Below, one piece after another: positions 15,709-25,311 of a stretch of DNA of 64,000 nt (positions are counted from its first letter, which is position 1; each line of letters starts with the position of its first letter). Source of the stretch: Gillisia limnaea DSM 15749 (GTDB lineage Bacteria > Bacteroidota > Bacteroidia > Flavobacteriales > Flavobacteriaceae). The DNA lies in contig NZ_JH594606.1 in the NCBI RefSeq assembly GCF_000243235.1, positions 1,513,304-1,577,303 on the forward strand, in the 5' to 3' direction. The notes beneath the pieces were generated by a model. It made no database searches and was not told the DNA's origin. It saw only the letters and a program-made list of their open reading frames with translations. The position numbers and the translations under genes are program-made.

Positions 15709-16524
15709 ATGAAAAAATTTCTTTTAAGCGCCGGTGCTCTCCTTATTATAGGAATCGCCTTTTTTGCTTTTAATGGATGTACACTTTTATCGGCTGCAGG
15801 ATTGAGCAGCAAAGGGCTTTCTGCCAAGGAAGCTCCCCGGCAACTCACTTCCACCACCGCAAATTCATCTGTAAATCTGGATCATAGCGGCTGGACTAAA
15901 TTGCTTCAAAAATATGTGGATAGCAATGGAGATGTAAATTATAAAGCTTTTAAAAATGACCGAAAGGAACTGGATAAATATTTGAATATGCTTTCTAAAA
16001 ATATACCCGACAACACCTGGTCTGTTCAGGAACAGCTGGCGTACTATATCAACCTTTACAATGCCCATACGGTAGCGCTCATTCTGGATAATTATCCGTT
16101 AAAAAGTATCAAAGACCTGAGCGGCCCCTGGACCAAAGCCATAGTACCAGTTGGGGACGTAAAGATGTCTTTAGGGGGAATTGAGAACAGTATTCTAAGA
16201 AAAATGAACGAACCACGAATACATTTTGCTATTAATTGTGCTTCAATATCCTGTCCAAAATTATTAAATGAGGCCTATACAGCAAGAAAAATAAATGAAC
16301 AATTAGACAGGGTAACGAGGGAGTTTATCAATTCAGACAAGAATAACATCAAGGAAGGATCGGCTCAAATTTCATCAGTTTTTGACTGGTATAAAAAGGA
16401 TTACCTGGTACACGGGGTAGGTTCTGTACGGGAATATGTAAATCAATATTCAGACATTAAGATCAAAGAAGGAGCTACAATCACCTTTAAGGATTATAAC
16501 TGGAATTTGAACGAACAAAAATAA
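15709..16524 (+). CDS. DUF547 lipoprotein, first copy
   Basis: 271 residues. A lipoprotein signal (MKKFLLSAGALLIIGIAFFAFNGC) places the acylated Cys at residue 24. The DUF547 domain fills the rest: YINLYNAHTVALILDNYPLKSIKDL, GGIENSILRKMNEPRIHFAINCASISCPKLLNEAY, and a tail with YNWNLNEQ. The conserved Cys and His residues give a papain-like look, but no activity is established. A second member is at 18235, and DUF547 genes recur in arsenosugar clusters. It is followed 7 bp later by the TIGR04283 gene. Confidence 0.88.
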   Translation: MKKFLLSAGALLIIGIAFFAFNGCTLLSAAGLSSKGLSAKEAPRQLTSTTANSSVNLDHSGWTKLLQKYVDSNGDVNYKAFKNDRKELDKYLNMLSKNIPDNTWSVQEQLAYYINLYNAHTVALILDNYPLKSIKDLSGPWTKAIVPVGDVKMSLGGIENSILRKMNEPRIHFAINCASISCPKLLNEAYTARKINEQLDRVTREFINSDKNNIKEGSAQISSVFDWYKKDYLVHGVGSVREYVNQYSDIKIKEGATITFKDYNWNLNEQK

Positions 16525-16531
16525 GCGGAAG

Positions 16532-17218
16532 ATGATAAGTATTATCATACCCGTATTAAATGAAGAGGCGCAAATTTTAAAGCTTTTAACGCTCCTTGGG
16601 GAACATTCTTCTAAATTTATTCATGAAACCATTGTAGTAGATGGAGGAAGCAGCGATAGAACTGCACAACTCGTTGAAGAAAAATCTCAGGTAATCCTCA
16701 TCAATTCTGAAAAAGGCCGTGCCAGGCAAATGAATGCAGGCGCTAAAATTGCAACTGGAAAGATCCTGTATTTCCTTCATGCAGATTCTGTTCCGCCGAA
16801 GGATTTTGATCTTTTTATCACGGAAGAATACAGGAATCTAAATAAAGCCGGTTGTTTTTGCATGAAATTTGACAAGGATCATTGGTTGCTTAATTTGATG
16901 GGGTGGTTCACAAAGATCAATCATAAGGCTTGCCGGGGTGGGGACCAATCCCTGTTTGTAGAAAAACAACTGTTTGATGAAATAGGCGGTTTTGATGAAT
17001 CCTTTATCGTGTATGAAGACAATGATCTTATTGAAAAATTATATCGAAAAAATCAGTTCGTGGTTATAAAACAATGGCTTACAACCTCCGCCCGCCGGTA
17101 TGAAGAATACGGGGTTTGGAAGGTGAACTACCTGTTTTTCAGGATTCACTTAAAAAAATGGTTTGGAGCCGGACCGGAGGAATTGCATTCCTATTATCAA
17201 CAAAAAATCAATTCCTGA
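16532..17218 (+). CDS. TIGR04283-type arsenosugar biosynthesis glycosyltransferase
   Basis: 228 residues, GT2 fold. It opens IIIPVLNEEAQILKLL, has ETIVVDGGSSDRTAQLVEE, then GRARQMNAGAKIATGKILYFLHADSVPP with the HAD triad of this subfamily in place of DxD. Further marks are RGGDQSLFVEKQLFDEIGGFDE and RRYEEYGVWKVNYLFFRIHLKKWFG. It probably joins a sugar or head group in the late pathway. No signal or membrane helix is seen. Its 3' end overlaps by 11 bp the end of the converging GH113-like gene. Confidence 0.92.
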   Translation: MISIIIPVLNEEAQILKLLTLLGEHSSKFIHETIVVDGGSSDRTAQLVEEKSQVILINSEKGRARQMNAGAKIATGKILYFLHADSVPPKDFDLFITEEYRNLNKAGCFCMKFDKDHWLLNLMGWFTKINHKACRGGDQSLFVEKQLFDEIGGFDESFIVYEDNDLIEKLYRKNQFVVIKQWLTTSARRYEEYGVWKVNYLFFRIHLKKWFGAGPEELHSYYQQKINS

Positions 17219-18245
17219 GCAGGCCGCCGTAAAATAGTTTCACTACGCTTTCTGCAGGTTTATTTTGAGGGGTAAATTGATTGTTTTCAAGGCCTCCCGC
17301 AAGCTCATGATCGTGATGCCATTTCCATAAAAAGCCTCCCGCAAACCAGGGTTCAAACCAAAATTCGGCATACAATGCTTCCAATGCATCTGCCTGTAAT
17401 TCGTTATTATTCCCGGCAATATCCCTGGAGGAATCCCAGGGTGCCTTTGTAGCAAAATCAATATTTCTATAGCCGTATTCTGTAAATAAAATGGGTTTAT
17501 CTACCGTTTTGGATAGATTTTTCAAGACTGATTTGTGCGGAGCCCAGGCTGTTCTTAACTCCGACAAAGAGGGGGATTTCCCCTCATTTAGTGGAAAATA
17601 GGCATCCACTCCAATAAAATCCAGCGATTTCCAAAATGGAACCTCCTCAATTTTATCCCAATTTTCGGCATAGGTTAAATTTCCTTTATAAATAGTCCTG
17701 ATTTCAGCGATTAAAGCAATCCAGAATTCAGGTCGTGTCTTTACAAAACCGTGCAGTTCTGTACCTATTGAAAAATAGTCAATTTGCTGCTCCTGTGCCA
17801 GGGATGCAAACAACATTATAAAATCTCTATAATACTGTTCAAAAAGCACCCAATCCTTTTCCGATGACATATTAATAGCACCTGTAAATTCACCTCTCCG
17901 TATCCAAATCTGGGGTTTTAACATCACCTTGAGTCCGGAATTTTGAAGTAATTGAATGGCCTCCCTGGCACCCTCCCGGCGTTCCCCATACCATTGCAGC
18001 TCCAGGTTAAATTTTAAATCGGGGCTACTTAAACCTTCCAGAAAAGCAAATGGCATTACCGCCACGGTATTAGCGTTTACATTCAAAATTGGCGTAATAT
18101 CCTGGGAGGTAATTTTATCTCTGGATGCCACCAGGCTTATCCCATTTATTTTTTCTGAAGGCGCTTGTGCCTGACACGATGTTAAGATCTTAAAGACAAG
18201 AAACATCAGCAAAATATATTTCCAATCACTTCTTCTAATACTCAT
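17208..18245 (-). CDS. GH113-like glycoside hydrolase lipoprotein
   Basis: 345 residues from ATG 18245, chosen because it gives a lipoprotein signal (MSIRRSDWKYILLMFLVFKILTSC, Cys 24) and overlaps the end of the upstream DUF547 gene. The TIM-barrel marks fit family 113: NTVAVMPFAF, GLKVMLKPQIWIRRGEF, DYFSIGTELHG with the probable acid/base E163, LDFIGVDAYFPL, ILFTEYGYR with the probable nucleophile E256, and FLWKWHHDH. Characterised relatives act on beta-mannosides. The natural substrate here is unknown. It acts in the periplasm or at the membrane surface. Confidence 0.82.
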   Translation of the reverse strand: MSIRRSDWKYILLMFLVFKILTSCQAQAPSEKINGISLVASRDKITSQDITPILNVNANTVAVMPFAFLEGLSSPDLKFNLELQWYGERREGAREAIQLLQNSGLKVMLKPQIWIRRGEFTGAINMSSEKDWVLFEQYYRDFIMLFASLAQEQQIDYFSIGTELHGFVKTRPEFWIALIAEIRTIYKGNLTYAENWDKIEEVPFWKSLDFIGVDAYFPLNEGKSPSLSELRTAWAPHKSVLKNLSKTVDKPILFTEYGYRNIDFATKAPWDSSRDIAGNNNELQADALEALYAEFWFEPWFAGGFLWKWHHDHELAGGLENNQFTPQNKPAESVVKLFYGGLLRN

Positions 18246-18942
18246 TAAGTTCCCAATTGTAGGTATAAAATCCAATCTCCATAGTTTTAGGGATCGCGGT
18301 TTTTCGGTATTGATTCACATAATCTATCAATGATTTTCCGCCTTTGGTGAAATCATCATTAAACCATTTCATGATCTCAGAAAAGAGGACCTTATCATTT
18401 TTAAGCTGAATAAATTCAGGATTATTAAGCGTTTTTTCTGTTTGACGCTGAAGTTGCTTTTCTAAAGTTTCCGTTTTATAAGCTTCCGGAATTAACGGTG
18501 GACAACTTTTTGCAGCACATACCAAAACAAAATGAAAGCGGGATTCCGCCGGGAAATTTCCAAAAAGGATCTTATGTTCAACCTCATCTAAAGTTACCGA
18601 CTGCTGACCCAGACTATGCTTCTGCACATCAAAAAATCCCTTTACATCCAAAGGAGATGTTACAGGATAATTTTTTATAATACCGTCAATCACTGCAAGG
18701 TTGTAGGCATTGATCCAAAAGGCCTTAAATTCCTGTTCGCTATAAGGAGAAATTTTTATTTTTTTTGCTTCTGCCAGCAATTCATTTAAAAGCTTGGGAT
18801 TCTTCTCGATTTCTGCGTACTTTACCTTTCCATTTACCACATAGGCACTAAAAAAAACATCGGCTTTGTTAAAAAAAGAGGTGCTATTTTGAGCGCACAT
18901 TGTGAAAGGAATTAACAAGAGAAGGAGGATTAGTTTCTTCAC
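18235..18942 (-). CDS. DUF547 protein, second copy
   Basis: 235 residues. The N-terminus MKKLILLLLLIPFTMCAQNS is a signal peptide. The Cys could be a lipobox (TMC-A), though cleavage after CAQ is also possible. Domain marks are FWINAYNLAVIDGIIKNYPV, DEVEHKILFGNFPAESRFHFVLVCAAKSCPPLIPEAY and the closing GFYTYNWELNEY. It is a clear paralogue of the protein at 15709, minus the longer N-terminus. Its stop overlaps the start of the GH113-like gene, so the two form a minus-strand pair divergent from the flavoprotein gene at 19059. Confidence 0.88.
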   Translation of the reverse strand: MKKLILLLLLIPFTMCAQNSTSFFNKADVFFSAYVVNGKVKYAEIEKNPKLLNELLAEAKKIKISPYSEQEFKAFWINAYNLAVIDGIIKNYPVTSPLDVKGFFDVQKHSLGQQSVTLDEVEHKILFGNFPAESRFHFVLVCAAKSCPPLIPEAYKTETLEKQLQRQTEKTLNNPEFIQLKNDKVLFSEIMKWFNDDFTKGGKSLIDYVNQYRKTAIPKTMEIGFYTYNWELNEY

Positions 18943-19058
18943 AATTGATTTTTTTTATAAGGTTATAAATAAAACGGCGACCAAACGCACATCGCTTAAG
19001 TCGAATAAACTTTTTTTTACTAACCTGTTCAGCTTATTTTTCCAAAAATAGATAAAAT

Positions 19059-20363
19059 ATGGAGCATATTGTAATTATTGGGAACGGTATATCGGGAATA
19101 ACCGCTGCAAGGCATATCCGGAAACATTCCGATAAAAAGATTACCGTAATTTCTGCCGAAAGCGACTATTTCTTTTCCCGTACCGCCTTAATGTATGTAT
19201 ATATGGGCCATATGAAATGGGATCATCTTAAACCTTACGAAGACTGGTTTTGGAAAAAAAACAGATTGGAATTGAAAAAAGCCTATGTTTCAAAAATTGA
19301 AACCGATACTAAAACGCTTCATTTCCAAGAAGGCGGTAGTATGACATACGATAAGCTTATTATTGCTTCCGGATCCACCACCAACACCTTTGGTTGGGAA
19401 GGTTTGGAAAGTAAAGGTGTGTTGGGGATGGTGACCAAACAAGACTTGGAGCAGATTGAAACATACGCCCCAAACAATAAGGAGTGTCCACGAGCAGTGC
19501 TCATTGGAGGCGGTTTAATAGGCGTAGAACTAGCCGAGATGCTACGCACCCGAAATATTGAAGTCACCTTTTTAATTCGTGAAGAGAATTTTTGGGATGC
19601 CGTACTCCCCGAAGGTGAAGCGGCGATGATTTCCCGTCATATAGAATCGCACGGGGTTGACCTTAGAAACAATACTAACCTCGACAAAATTATAGCTAAT
19701 GATGAAGGCAAAGTGCGCGCTATTATCACTAAGGAAACTGGCGAAGAGATATCCTGCAGTATGGTGGGTATTTGCACCGGGGTAAAACCAAACATTACCT
19801 TTTTAGAAGGTAGCGGCATTGAAACAGACCGGGGTATTTTAGTAAACAGAAAACTAGAAACCAATATACAAGACATCTACGCCATTGGCGATTGCGTCCA
19901 ACAACGGGAAGCCATTGGCAACCGTAAACCAATAGAAGCTGTTTGGTATACTGGAAGGATGATGGGAGAAACCGTAGCGCAGACTTTATGCGGCAATCCG
20001 TTTGAATACAATCCTGGCCATTGGTTTAACAGTGCCAAGTTTTTTGATATCGAGTACCAAACCTACGGATGGGTTTTTTCAGACAAAAAAGAATATGAAG
20101 CTCATTTTCACTGGCGTCATCAAGATGATACTAAATGCATCACGATTGCCTACAATAAAGATACCCATGAGTTTTTAGGCATTAACACCTTCGGAATACG
20201 AATGAAGCACGAAGTTTTTGACCGCTGGCTGAGTGAGCATCAAAAAGTAGATTTCGTTATAAGAAATTTAAAACAAGCCAATTTCGATCCCGAGTTTTAT
20301 AAACACTACGAAAAAGATATCTTTAACAGCTTTAAGGAAAACCTTCAACAGCCCCAGCTATGA
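19059..20363 (+). CDS. NAD(P)/FAD-dependent oxidoreductase
   Basis: 434 residues of the pyridine-nucleotide disulfide oxidoreductase fold. The FAD loop GNGISG is at 8-13 in HIVIIGNGISGITAARHI. A second dinucleotide site (AVLIGGGLIGVELAEMLRTRNIEVT) lies near 150-175, and IYAIGDCVQ closes the FAD domain near 275. There is no CxxC redox pair. The gene is coupled by an ATGA overlap to a membrane Fe-S protein, so it probably feeds electrons from NAD(P)H into that partner. The actual substrate is unknown. Confidence 0.85.
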   Translation: MEHIVIIGNGISGITAARHIRKHSDKKITVISAESDYFFSRTALMYVYMGHMKWDHLKPYEDWFWKKNRLELKKAYVSKIETDTKTLHFQEGGSMTYDKLIIASGSTTNTFGWEGLESKGVLGMVTKQDLEQIETYAPNNKECPRAVLIGGGLIGVELAEMLRTRNIEVTFLIREENFWDAVLPEGEAAMISRHIESHGVDLRNNTNLDKIIANDEGKVRAIITKETGEEISCSMVGICTGVKPNITFLEGSGIETDRGILVNRKLETNIQDIYAIGDCVQQREAIGNRKPIEAVWYTGRMMGETVAQTLCGNPFEYNPGHWFNSAKFFDIEYQTYGWVFSDKKEYEAHFHWRHQDDTKCITIAYNKDTHEFLGINTFGIRMKHEVFDRWLSEHQKVDFVIRNLKQANFDPEFYKHYEKDIFNSFKENLQQPQL

Positions 20364-21937
20364 GTAAAATAGAACATAATATGTCCATGACCGGAGATGC
20401 CCCGGCTTCAGTTTCCACAACTCAAAAAATAGCTTCGGCTCTAGGCCTGCTGGGATTATTCATTCTTTTATTGGCTCTTACCAATGTCGATTTTCCCAAT
20501 AAAACCCTGTTTCTTAGTCTATCCCTGGGGCTCATTGCCGCAGGAACCATCGTTTTTGCAAACGATGCATATAGGGGAAAACACGCGGGTATTAAAAACG
20601 ATGGAGTCTGGCTTAAAGCATTTACAAATCGTGGATTATCGGCCTGGGTTATAGGGATTGGGCTTACGCTTTTTTATATAGTTCTTTATTGGTTTCCAGA
20701 GTATCTGGGATTAAATAGCGAAGGAGGAAACACAGGTGTTATTTCCCTTTTTGACCCCCTTAGCAAGCTTATAAATGGTAATCCGGCCAGCCAGTGGTTT
20801 GTTTACGGAACGCTCTACACGCTTGCCATACTCGTATTTGGCTATAAATTTATCCTGAAATACCGCCATAATAACTACGAGATTTTAAGGACATTTTCTG
20901 TCATGTTCTTTCAGCTGGGATTCGCATTTTTAATTCCGGAGATCCTTATCCGTTTAAATCAGCCGTATTTCAATCCCGCGAATCTCTGGCCCCTGAACTA
21001 TGACCTGTTTGCAGGATATAAAATAGATGAATTCTTTTCTTCCGGTACTTTAGGTTTGATGATGTTCGCATTTGGAATACTTTCAATATTTGTGATCTCC
21101 CCTATTTTAACCTATAAATACGGAAAACGCTGGTATTGTTCCTGGGTTTGCGGTTGCGGCGGACTAGCGGAAACCGCCGGGGACCCGTATAGACACTTAT
21201 CAGATAAATCGCAATTTGCCTGGAAAGTAGAACGTTGGGTGATCCATAGTGTATTGGTTTTTGTGGTGGTTATGACCATTGCGGTGGTATACTCCTTTCT
21301 GGGAGATGACTCCAAAGATACCTGGCTCACACAAGATGTTTTCCTGTGGGGAGCGGCAGGATTTCTAACCTTGGTTTTTGCACTTATTATGATCTTTAAA
21401 AGACAGGAACTTGCCAAAGATGCTAAATATGGAGCCATTGGATATTTTGTGATCATTACCGCTATTATTGGGATGAACTATTTTAGCGGGAACAATCAAA
21501 TTTTCTTTTTCCAGGGATACCAGTTACGCTCGTGGTACGGCTTTTTAATAGGAGCAGCATTTTCCGGGGTGATTGGGGTTGGTTTCTATCCCATTTTTGG
21601 CAACAGGGTGTGGTGTAGATTTGGATGCCCAATGGCAGCAGTTTTAGGAATGCAGCAACGCTTATTTTCAAAATTCAGAATTACTACCAACGGCGGACAG
21701 TGTATTTCCTGCGGAAACTGCTCTACTTATTGCGAAATGGGAATCGATGTGCGGGCGTATGCTCAAAAAGGGGAAAATATAGTGCGTTCCAGTTGTGTTG
21801 GTTGCGGAATATGTTCTGCGGTTTGTCCACGGGGTGTTCTGAAACTTGAAAACGGATCCCAGGATGGAAGGATCAATTCTGAAGAAGTTCTGCTGGGAAA
21901 TGATGTGGATCTTATGGATTTTCTCAATCAGAAATAG
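20360..21937 (+). CDS. NapH/CcoG-like membrane-bound 4Fe-4S protein
   Basis: 525 residues with about 8-9 membrane helices and many Cys clusters. Two NapH-type pairs occur in the membrane part (WYCSWVCGCGGLAE and VWCRFGCPMAAVLG). Near the C-terminus are two 4Fe-4S motifs: CISCGNCSTYC and CVGCGICSAVCPRG. Such proteins move electrons between quinone or soluble donors and periplasmic or cytosolic partners. It starts within the stop codon of the flavoprotein gene, which argues for a joint electron-transfer unit at the end of the cluster. The partner reaction is not known. Confidence 0.85.
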   Translation: MSKIEHNMSMTGDAPASVSTTQKIASALGLLGLFILLLALTNVDFPNKTLFLSLSLGLIAAGTIVFANDAYRGKHAGIKNDGVWLKAFTNRGLSAWVIGIGLTLFYIVLYWFPEYLGLNSEGGNTGVISLFDPLSKLINGNPASQWFVYGTLYTLAILVFGYKFILKYRHNNYEILRTFSVMFFQLGFAFLIPEILIRLNQPYFNPANLWPLNYDLFAGYKIDEFFSSGTLGLMMFAFGILSIFVISPILTYKYGKRWYCSWVCGCGGLAETAGDPYRHLSDKSQFAWKVERWVIHSVLVFVVVMTIAVVYSFLGDDSKDTWLTQDVFLWGAAGFLTLVFALIMIFKRQELAKDAKYGAIGYFVIITAIIGMNYFSGNNQIFFFQGYQLRSWYGFLIGAAFSGVIGVGFYPIFGNRVWCRFGCPMAAVLGMQQRLFSKFRITTNGGQCISCGNCSTYCEMGIDVRAYAQKGENIVRSSCVGCGICSAVCPRGVLKLENGSQDGRINSEEVLLGNDVDLMDFLNQK

Positions 21938-22102
21938 TCATAAAACATTCGAAGCTGTTTATATCCTATTTGAAAGTCTCCTGGTTTTTGCAGAACGTTT
22001 CCTGTGGCTTAGGTTTACCTTTACCCAATAATTATAATTGAATGCAACAAAATATAAAACAAATTATGGGTTCAAGGTTTAAAATTTTGAACCTTGAACT
22101 TT

Positions 22103-22492
22103 TCACTTTTTTGAAGTTGATCCTGATGTAATGAAATTCACCCAGATCGAACAGATCAAAGCGACAAGTGTTAAGGATAAGGTTAATATTTCAACTAAAT
22201 TTTCATCTGGCATCCAACCGGAAAAGGTTTTAATTAAAAAAGCTATATAGCTGTTTGGCATTTCGGTTTCTCCCAGTTTCCTGAGAACGTCGTAATGCCA
22301 ATCGGTAAGAAAACAATAGCCAAAGCCTTTCCAGAATCCCAGGACCACCCAGGAAAAAAGTGTGATGACCAGACTAAAAAAATGAAGCTTCCTGGTCTTT
22401 GGAAAGATCCATCCAAACAAATTGAACAGCACAAGCAGGCTGTGAAAAGTAAAAAAGAAATAGTTAAGAAGTTTGAGCAGAAATAATTCCAT
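22103..22492 (-). CDS. DUF2784-like membrane protein
   Basis: 129 residues from ATG 22492 (the frame can be extended to 22528). Three to four membrane helices are seen: LLKLLNYFFFTFHSLLVLFNLFGW, FFSLVITLFSWVVLGFWKGFGYCFLTDWHYDVLR and a C-terminal helix, LTLSLTLVALICSIWVNF. The segment 'GYCFLTDWHYDVLRKLG' corresponds to the CPLTxxExxLR signature of DUF2784. It is flanked by the Fe-S protein (converging) and the repeat array. Function unknown; expression context is solitary. Confidence 0.6.
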   Translation of the reverse strand: MELFLLKLLNYFFFTFHSLLVLFNLFGWIFPKTRKLHFFSLVITLFSWVVLGFWKGFGYCFLTDWHYDVLRKLGETEMPNSYIAFLIKTFSGWMPDENLVEILTLSLTLVALICSIWVNFITSGSTSKK

Positions 22493-22619
22493 TTTCAAAG
22501 GTACCTTAAACACTAAAAAGATAATCAATTCAGGGAAATTCTCTACTTATATAAAAAAGAAGAACTCAATTTATATTGAATTTATGTGGATTATCCCTTG
22601 ATAATTTTGATGAAAATTT

Positions 22620-24457
22620 TGCAGGATTCTTCCTCGCCCAAAAGCTCGTTCAGAATGACAAAAACTCCCCGGAATGTCATTCTGAACGCAGTCAAGAATC
22701 CTGAGTATTCATTGGGCGAATCATATTTGAAAGGTGATAAAAGTTTCAATACTCCTACCATCGCCCAGGCCGTAGGGATTCTTCCTAGCCCAAAAGCTCG
22801 TTCAGAATGACAAAAACTCCCCGGAATGTCATTCTGAACGCAGTGAAGAATCCTGAGTATTCATTGGGCGACTCATGTTTGAAAGACCATAAAAGTTTTA
22901 ATACTCTTACCATCGCCCAGGCCGTAGGGATTCTTCCTCGCCCAAAAGCTCGTTCAGAATTACAAAAACTCCCCGGCATGTCATTCTGAACGCAGTGAAG
23001 AATCCTGCGTATTCATTGTGCGAATCATATTTGAAAGGCCATAAAAGTTTTAATACTCGTACCATCGCCCAGGCCGTAGGGATTCTTCCTCGCCCAAAAG
23101 CTCCTTCAGAATGACAAAAAGGGGGGATTGCTTCTTCAGAAAAACAACACAAATGGAATGGCTCGTATACAATTACAAAAACTCCCCGGCATGTCATTCT
23201 GAACGCAGTGAAGAATCCTGAGTATTCATTGGGCGAATCATATTTGAAAGGTGATAAAAGTTTCAATACTCCTACCATCGACCAGGCCGTAGGGATTCTT
23301 CTCTCGCCCAAAAACTTCCTTCAGAATGACAAAAAAAGGGGGGATTGATCGTTCAGAAAAACAACACAAATGGAATGGCTCGTATACAATTACAAAAACT
23401 CCCCGGTATGTCATTCTGAACGCAGTGAAGAATCCTGCGTATTCGTTGGGCGAATCATGTTTGAAAGGCCATAAAAGTTTCACTACTCATACCATCGCCC
23501 CGGCAGTAGGGATTCTTCCTCGCCCAAAAGCTCGTTCAGAATGACAAAAAATTCCCGGCATGTCATTCTGAACGCAGTGAAGAATCATGCGTATTCATTG
23601 GGCGAATCATGTTTGAAAGGCCATAAAAGTTTCAATTCTCTTACGCTCGCCCAGGCCGTAGGGATTCTTCCTAGCCCAAAAGCTCGTTCAGAATGACAAA
23701 AAATTCCCGGAATGTCATTCTGAACGCAGTGAGGAATCCCGCGTATTCATTGGGCGAATCATATTTGAAAGGCCATAAAAGTTTCAATACTCGTAACATC
23801 GCCCAGGCCGTGGGGATTCTTCCTCGCCCAAAAAGCTCCTTCAGGATGACAAAAAATTCCCGGAATGTCATTCTGAACGCAGTGAAGAATCCTGCGTATT
23901 CATTGGGCGAATCATGTTTGAAAGACCATAAAAGTTTTAATACTCGTACCATCGCCCAGGCCGTAGGGATTCTTCCTCGCCCAAAAGCTCCTTCAGAATG
24001 ACAAAAACTCCCCGGAATGTCATTCTGAACGCAGTGAAGAATCCTGAGTATTCATTGGGCGAATCATATTTGAAAGGTGATAAAAGCTTCAATACTCCTA
24101 CCATCGCCCAGGCCGTAGGGATTCTTCCTCGCCCAAAAGCTCCTTCAGAATGACAAAAACTCCCCGGAATGTCATTCTGAACGCAGTGAAGAATCCTGCG
24201 TATTCATTGGGCGAATCATATTTGAAAGGTGATAAAAGCTTCAATACTCCTACCATCGCCCAGGCCGTAGGGATTCTTCCTCGCCCAAAAGCTCCTTCAG
24301 AATGACAAAAACTCCCCGGAATGTCATTCTGAACGCAGTGAAGAATCCTGCGTATTCATTGGGCGAATCATGTCTGAAAGGCCATAAAAGTTTCACTACT
24401 CGTACCATCGCCCAGGCCGTAGGGATTCTTCCTCGACCAAAAGCTCGTTCAGAATGG
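22620..24457. repeat. Tandem array of 152-bp units with nested inverted repeats
   Basis: Eleven left ends (GTCATTCTGAACGCAGTGAA) start at 22676, 22828, 22980, 23193, 23410, 23562, 23714, 23867, 24019, 24171 and 24323. The spacing is 152-153 bp except around two units carrying an extra 61-65 bp. Each unit pairs with itself in three tiers: GTCATTCTGAACG with CGTTCAGAATGAC, AAGAATCC with GGATTCTT, and TGGGCGA with TCGCCCA. The centre is less conserved. Frames across it (HSEGAFGRGRIP...) are repeat translations, not genes. Related single copies lie at 1-36 and 500-692. Confidence 0.92.
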
Positions 24458-24618
24458 ACAATAAAAAAGACCCAAAATTACCATAGAAAATTTTTTGTTT
24501 CTTCATGTTAGTACACCCGATAAATAACGTCTTATATTTAACGATTGAAGCAAAGCGCAAATCTCAATATTTCTGTTCCAGGAAATTAAATAAGGTAAGC
24601 CTGAAGTTAAAGTTTTAA

Positions 24619-25311
24619 ATGAGTTTTATAATAAAAGTAATTATCCCGGCATATAACGAAGAAGCATCCATAGGGAAAGTTATAAAGGAAATTCCTTCAT
24701 TTGTTTCAGAAATCATTGTGGTAAGCAATAATTCTACAGATCAAACCTCCCAGTTTGCCCAACAAGCCGGCGCTACCGTTTTACACGAATCAAAAAAAGG
24801 ATATGGATATGCCTGCCTGAAGGGAATGCACTATATAGCAAACCAAGATTCCAAACCGGAGATCATCGTTTTTCTGGATGGGGATTACAGCGACTATCCG
24901 GCAGAAATGTATAAAATTATCGCCCCAATCATAGAAGATGATATGGATCTTGCAATTGGAGCAAGGGTAAAACACCTGCGGGAAAAAGGATCTATGACCT
25001 TCCCTCAAATTTTTGGAAACTGGCTGGCAACGTCCTTAATGAAATTATTTTTCAGTGCAAATTTCACGGACCTCGGGCCTTTTCGTGCCATGAAATACGA
25101 AAAGCTACTCGCCTTGAATATGGAAGACAAAACATACGGCTGGACGGTAGAAATGCAATTAAAAGCAATTAAAAAAAATTATAAATACGTGGAAGTTCCC
25201 GTTCATTACAAAAACCGGATTGGGACGTCAAAAGTTTCAGGAACAGTAAAAGGGGCTATCTTTGCCGGAGTGAAAATTTTAAGTTGGATTTTTAAATATA
25301 GTTTCAAATAA
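24619..25311 (+). CDS. Family 2 glycosyltransferase (dolichyl-phosphate mannosyltransferase-like)
   Basis: 230 residues, GT-A fold: IIPAYNEEASIGKVIKEIP, IIVVSNNSTDQTSQFAQQAG, the metal-site DGDYSDYP (about 89-96), and RTSKVSGT-like IGTSKVSGTVKGAI near the end. This matches small DPM-type transferases that load a sugar onto a polyprenyl phosphate. There is only a weak hydrophobic end, so it is probably peripheral to the membrane. It shares a one-base stop/start junction with the next glycosyltransferase, and the two are surely co-translated. Confidence 0.85.
   Translation: MSFIIKVIIPAYNEEASIGKVIKEIPSFVSEIIVVSNNSTDQTSQFAQQAGATVLHESKKGYGYACLKGMHYIANQDSKPEIIVFLDGDYSDYPAEMYKIIAPIIEDDMDLAIGARVKHLREKGSMTFPQIFGNWLATSLMKLFFSANFTDLGPFRAMKYEKLLALNMEDKTYGWTVEMQLKAIKKNYKYVEVPVHYKNRIGTSKVSGTVKGAIFAGVKILSWIFKYSFK

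Noticed and set aside
22620-24457. CRISPR array
   Set aside because: Units are 152 bp with internal dyads, there are no short constant repeats with unique spacers of 30-40 bp, and no cas gene is in the window.
22586-24511. Many open frames on both strands containing NAVKNP-type or GFFTAFRMT-type stretches
   Set aside because: All are readings of the 152-bp repeat unit. The same peptide recurs with the DNA unit and no independent protein is present.
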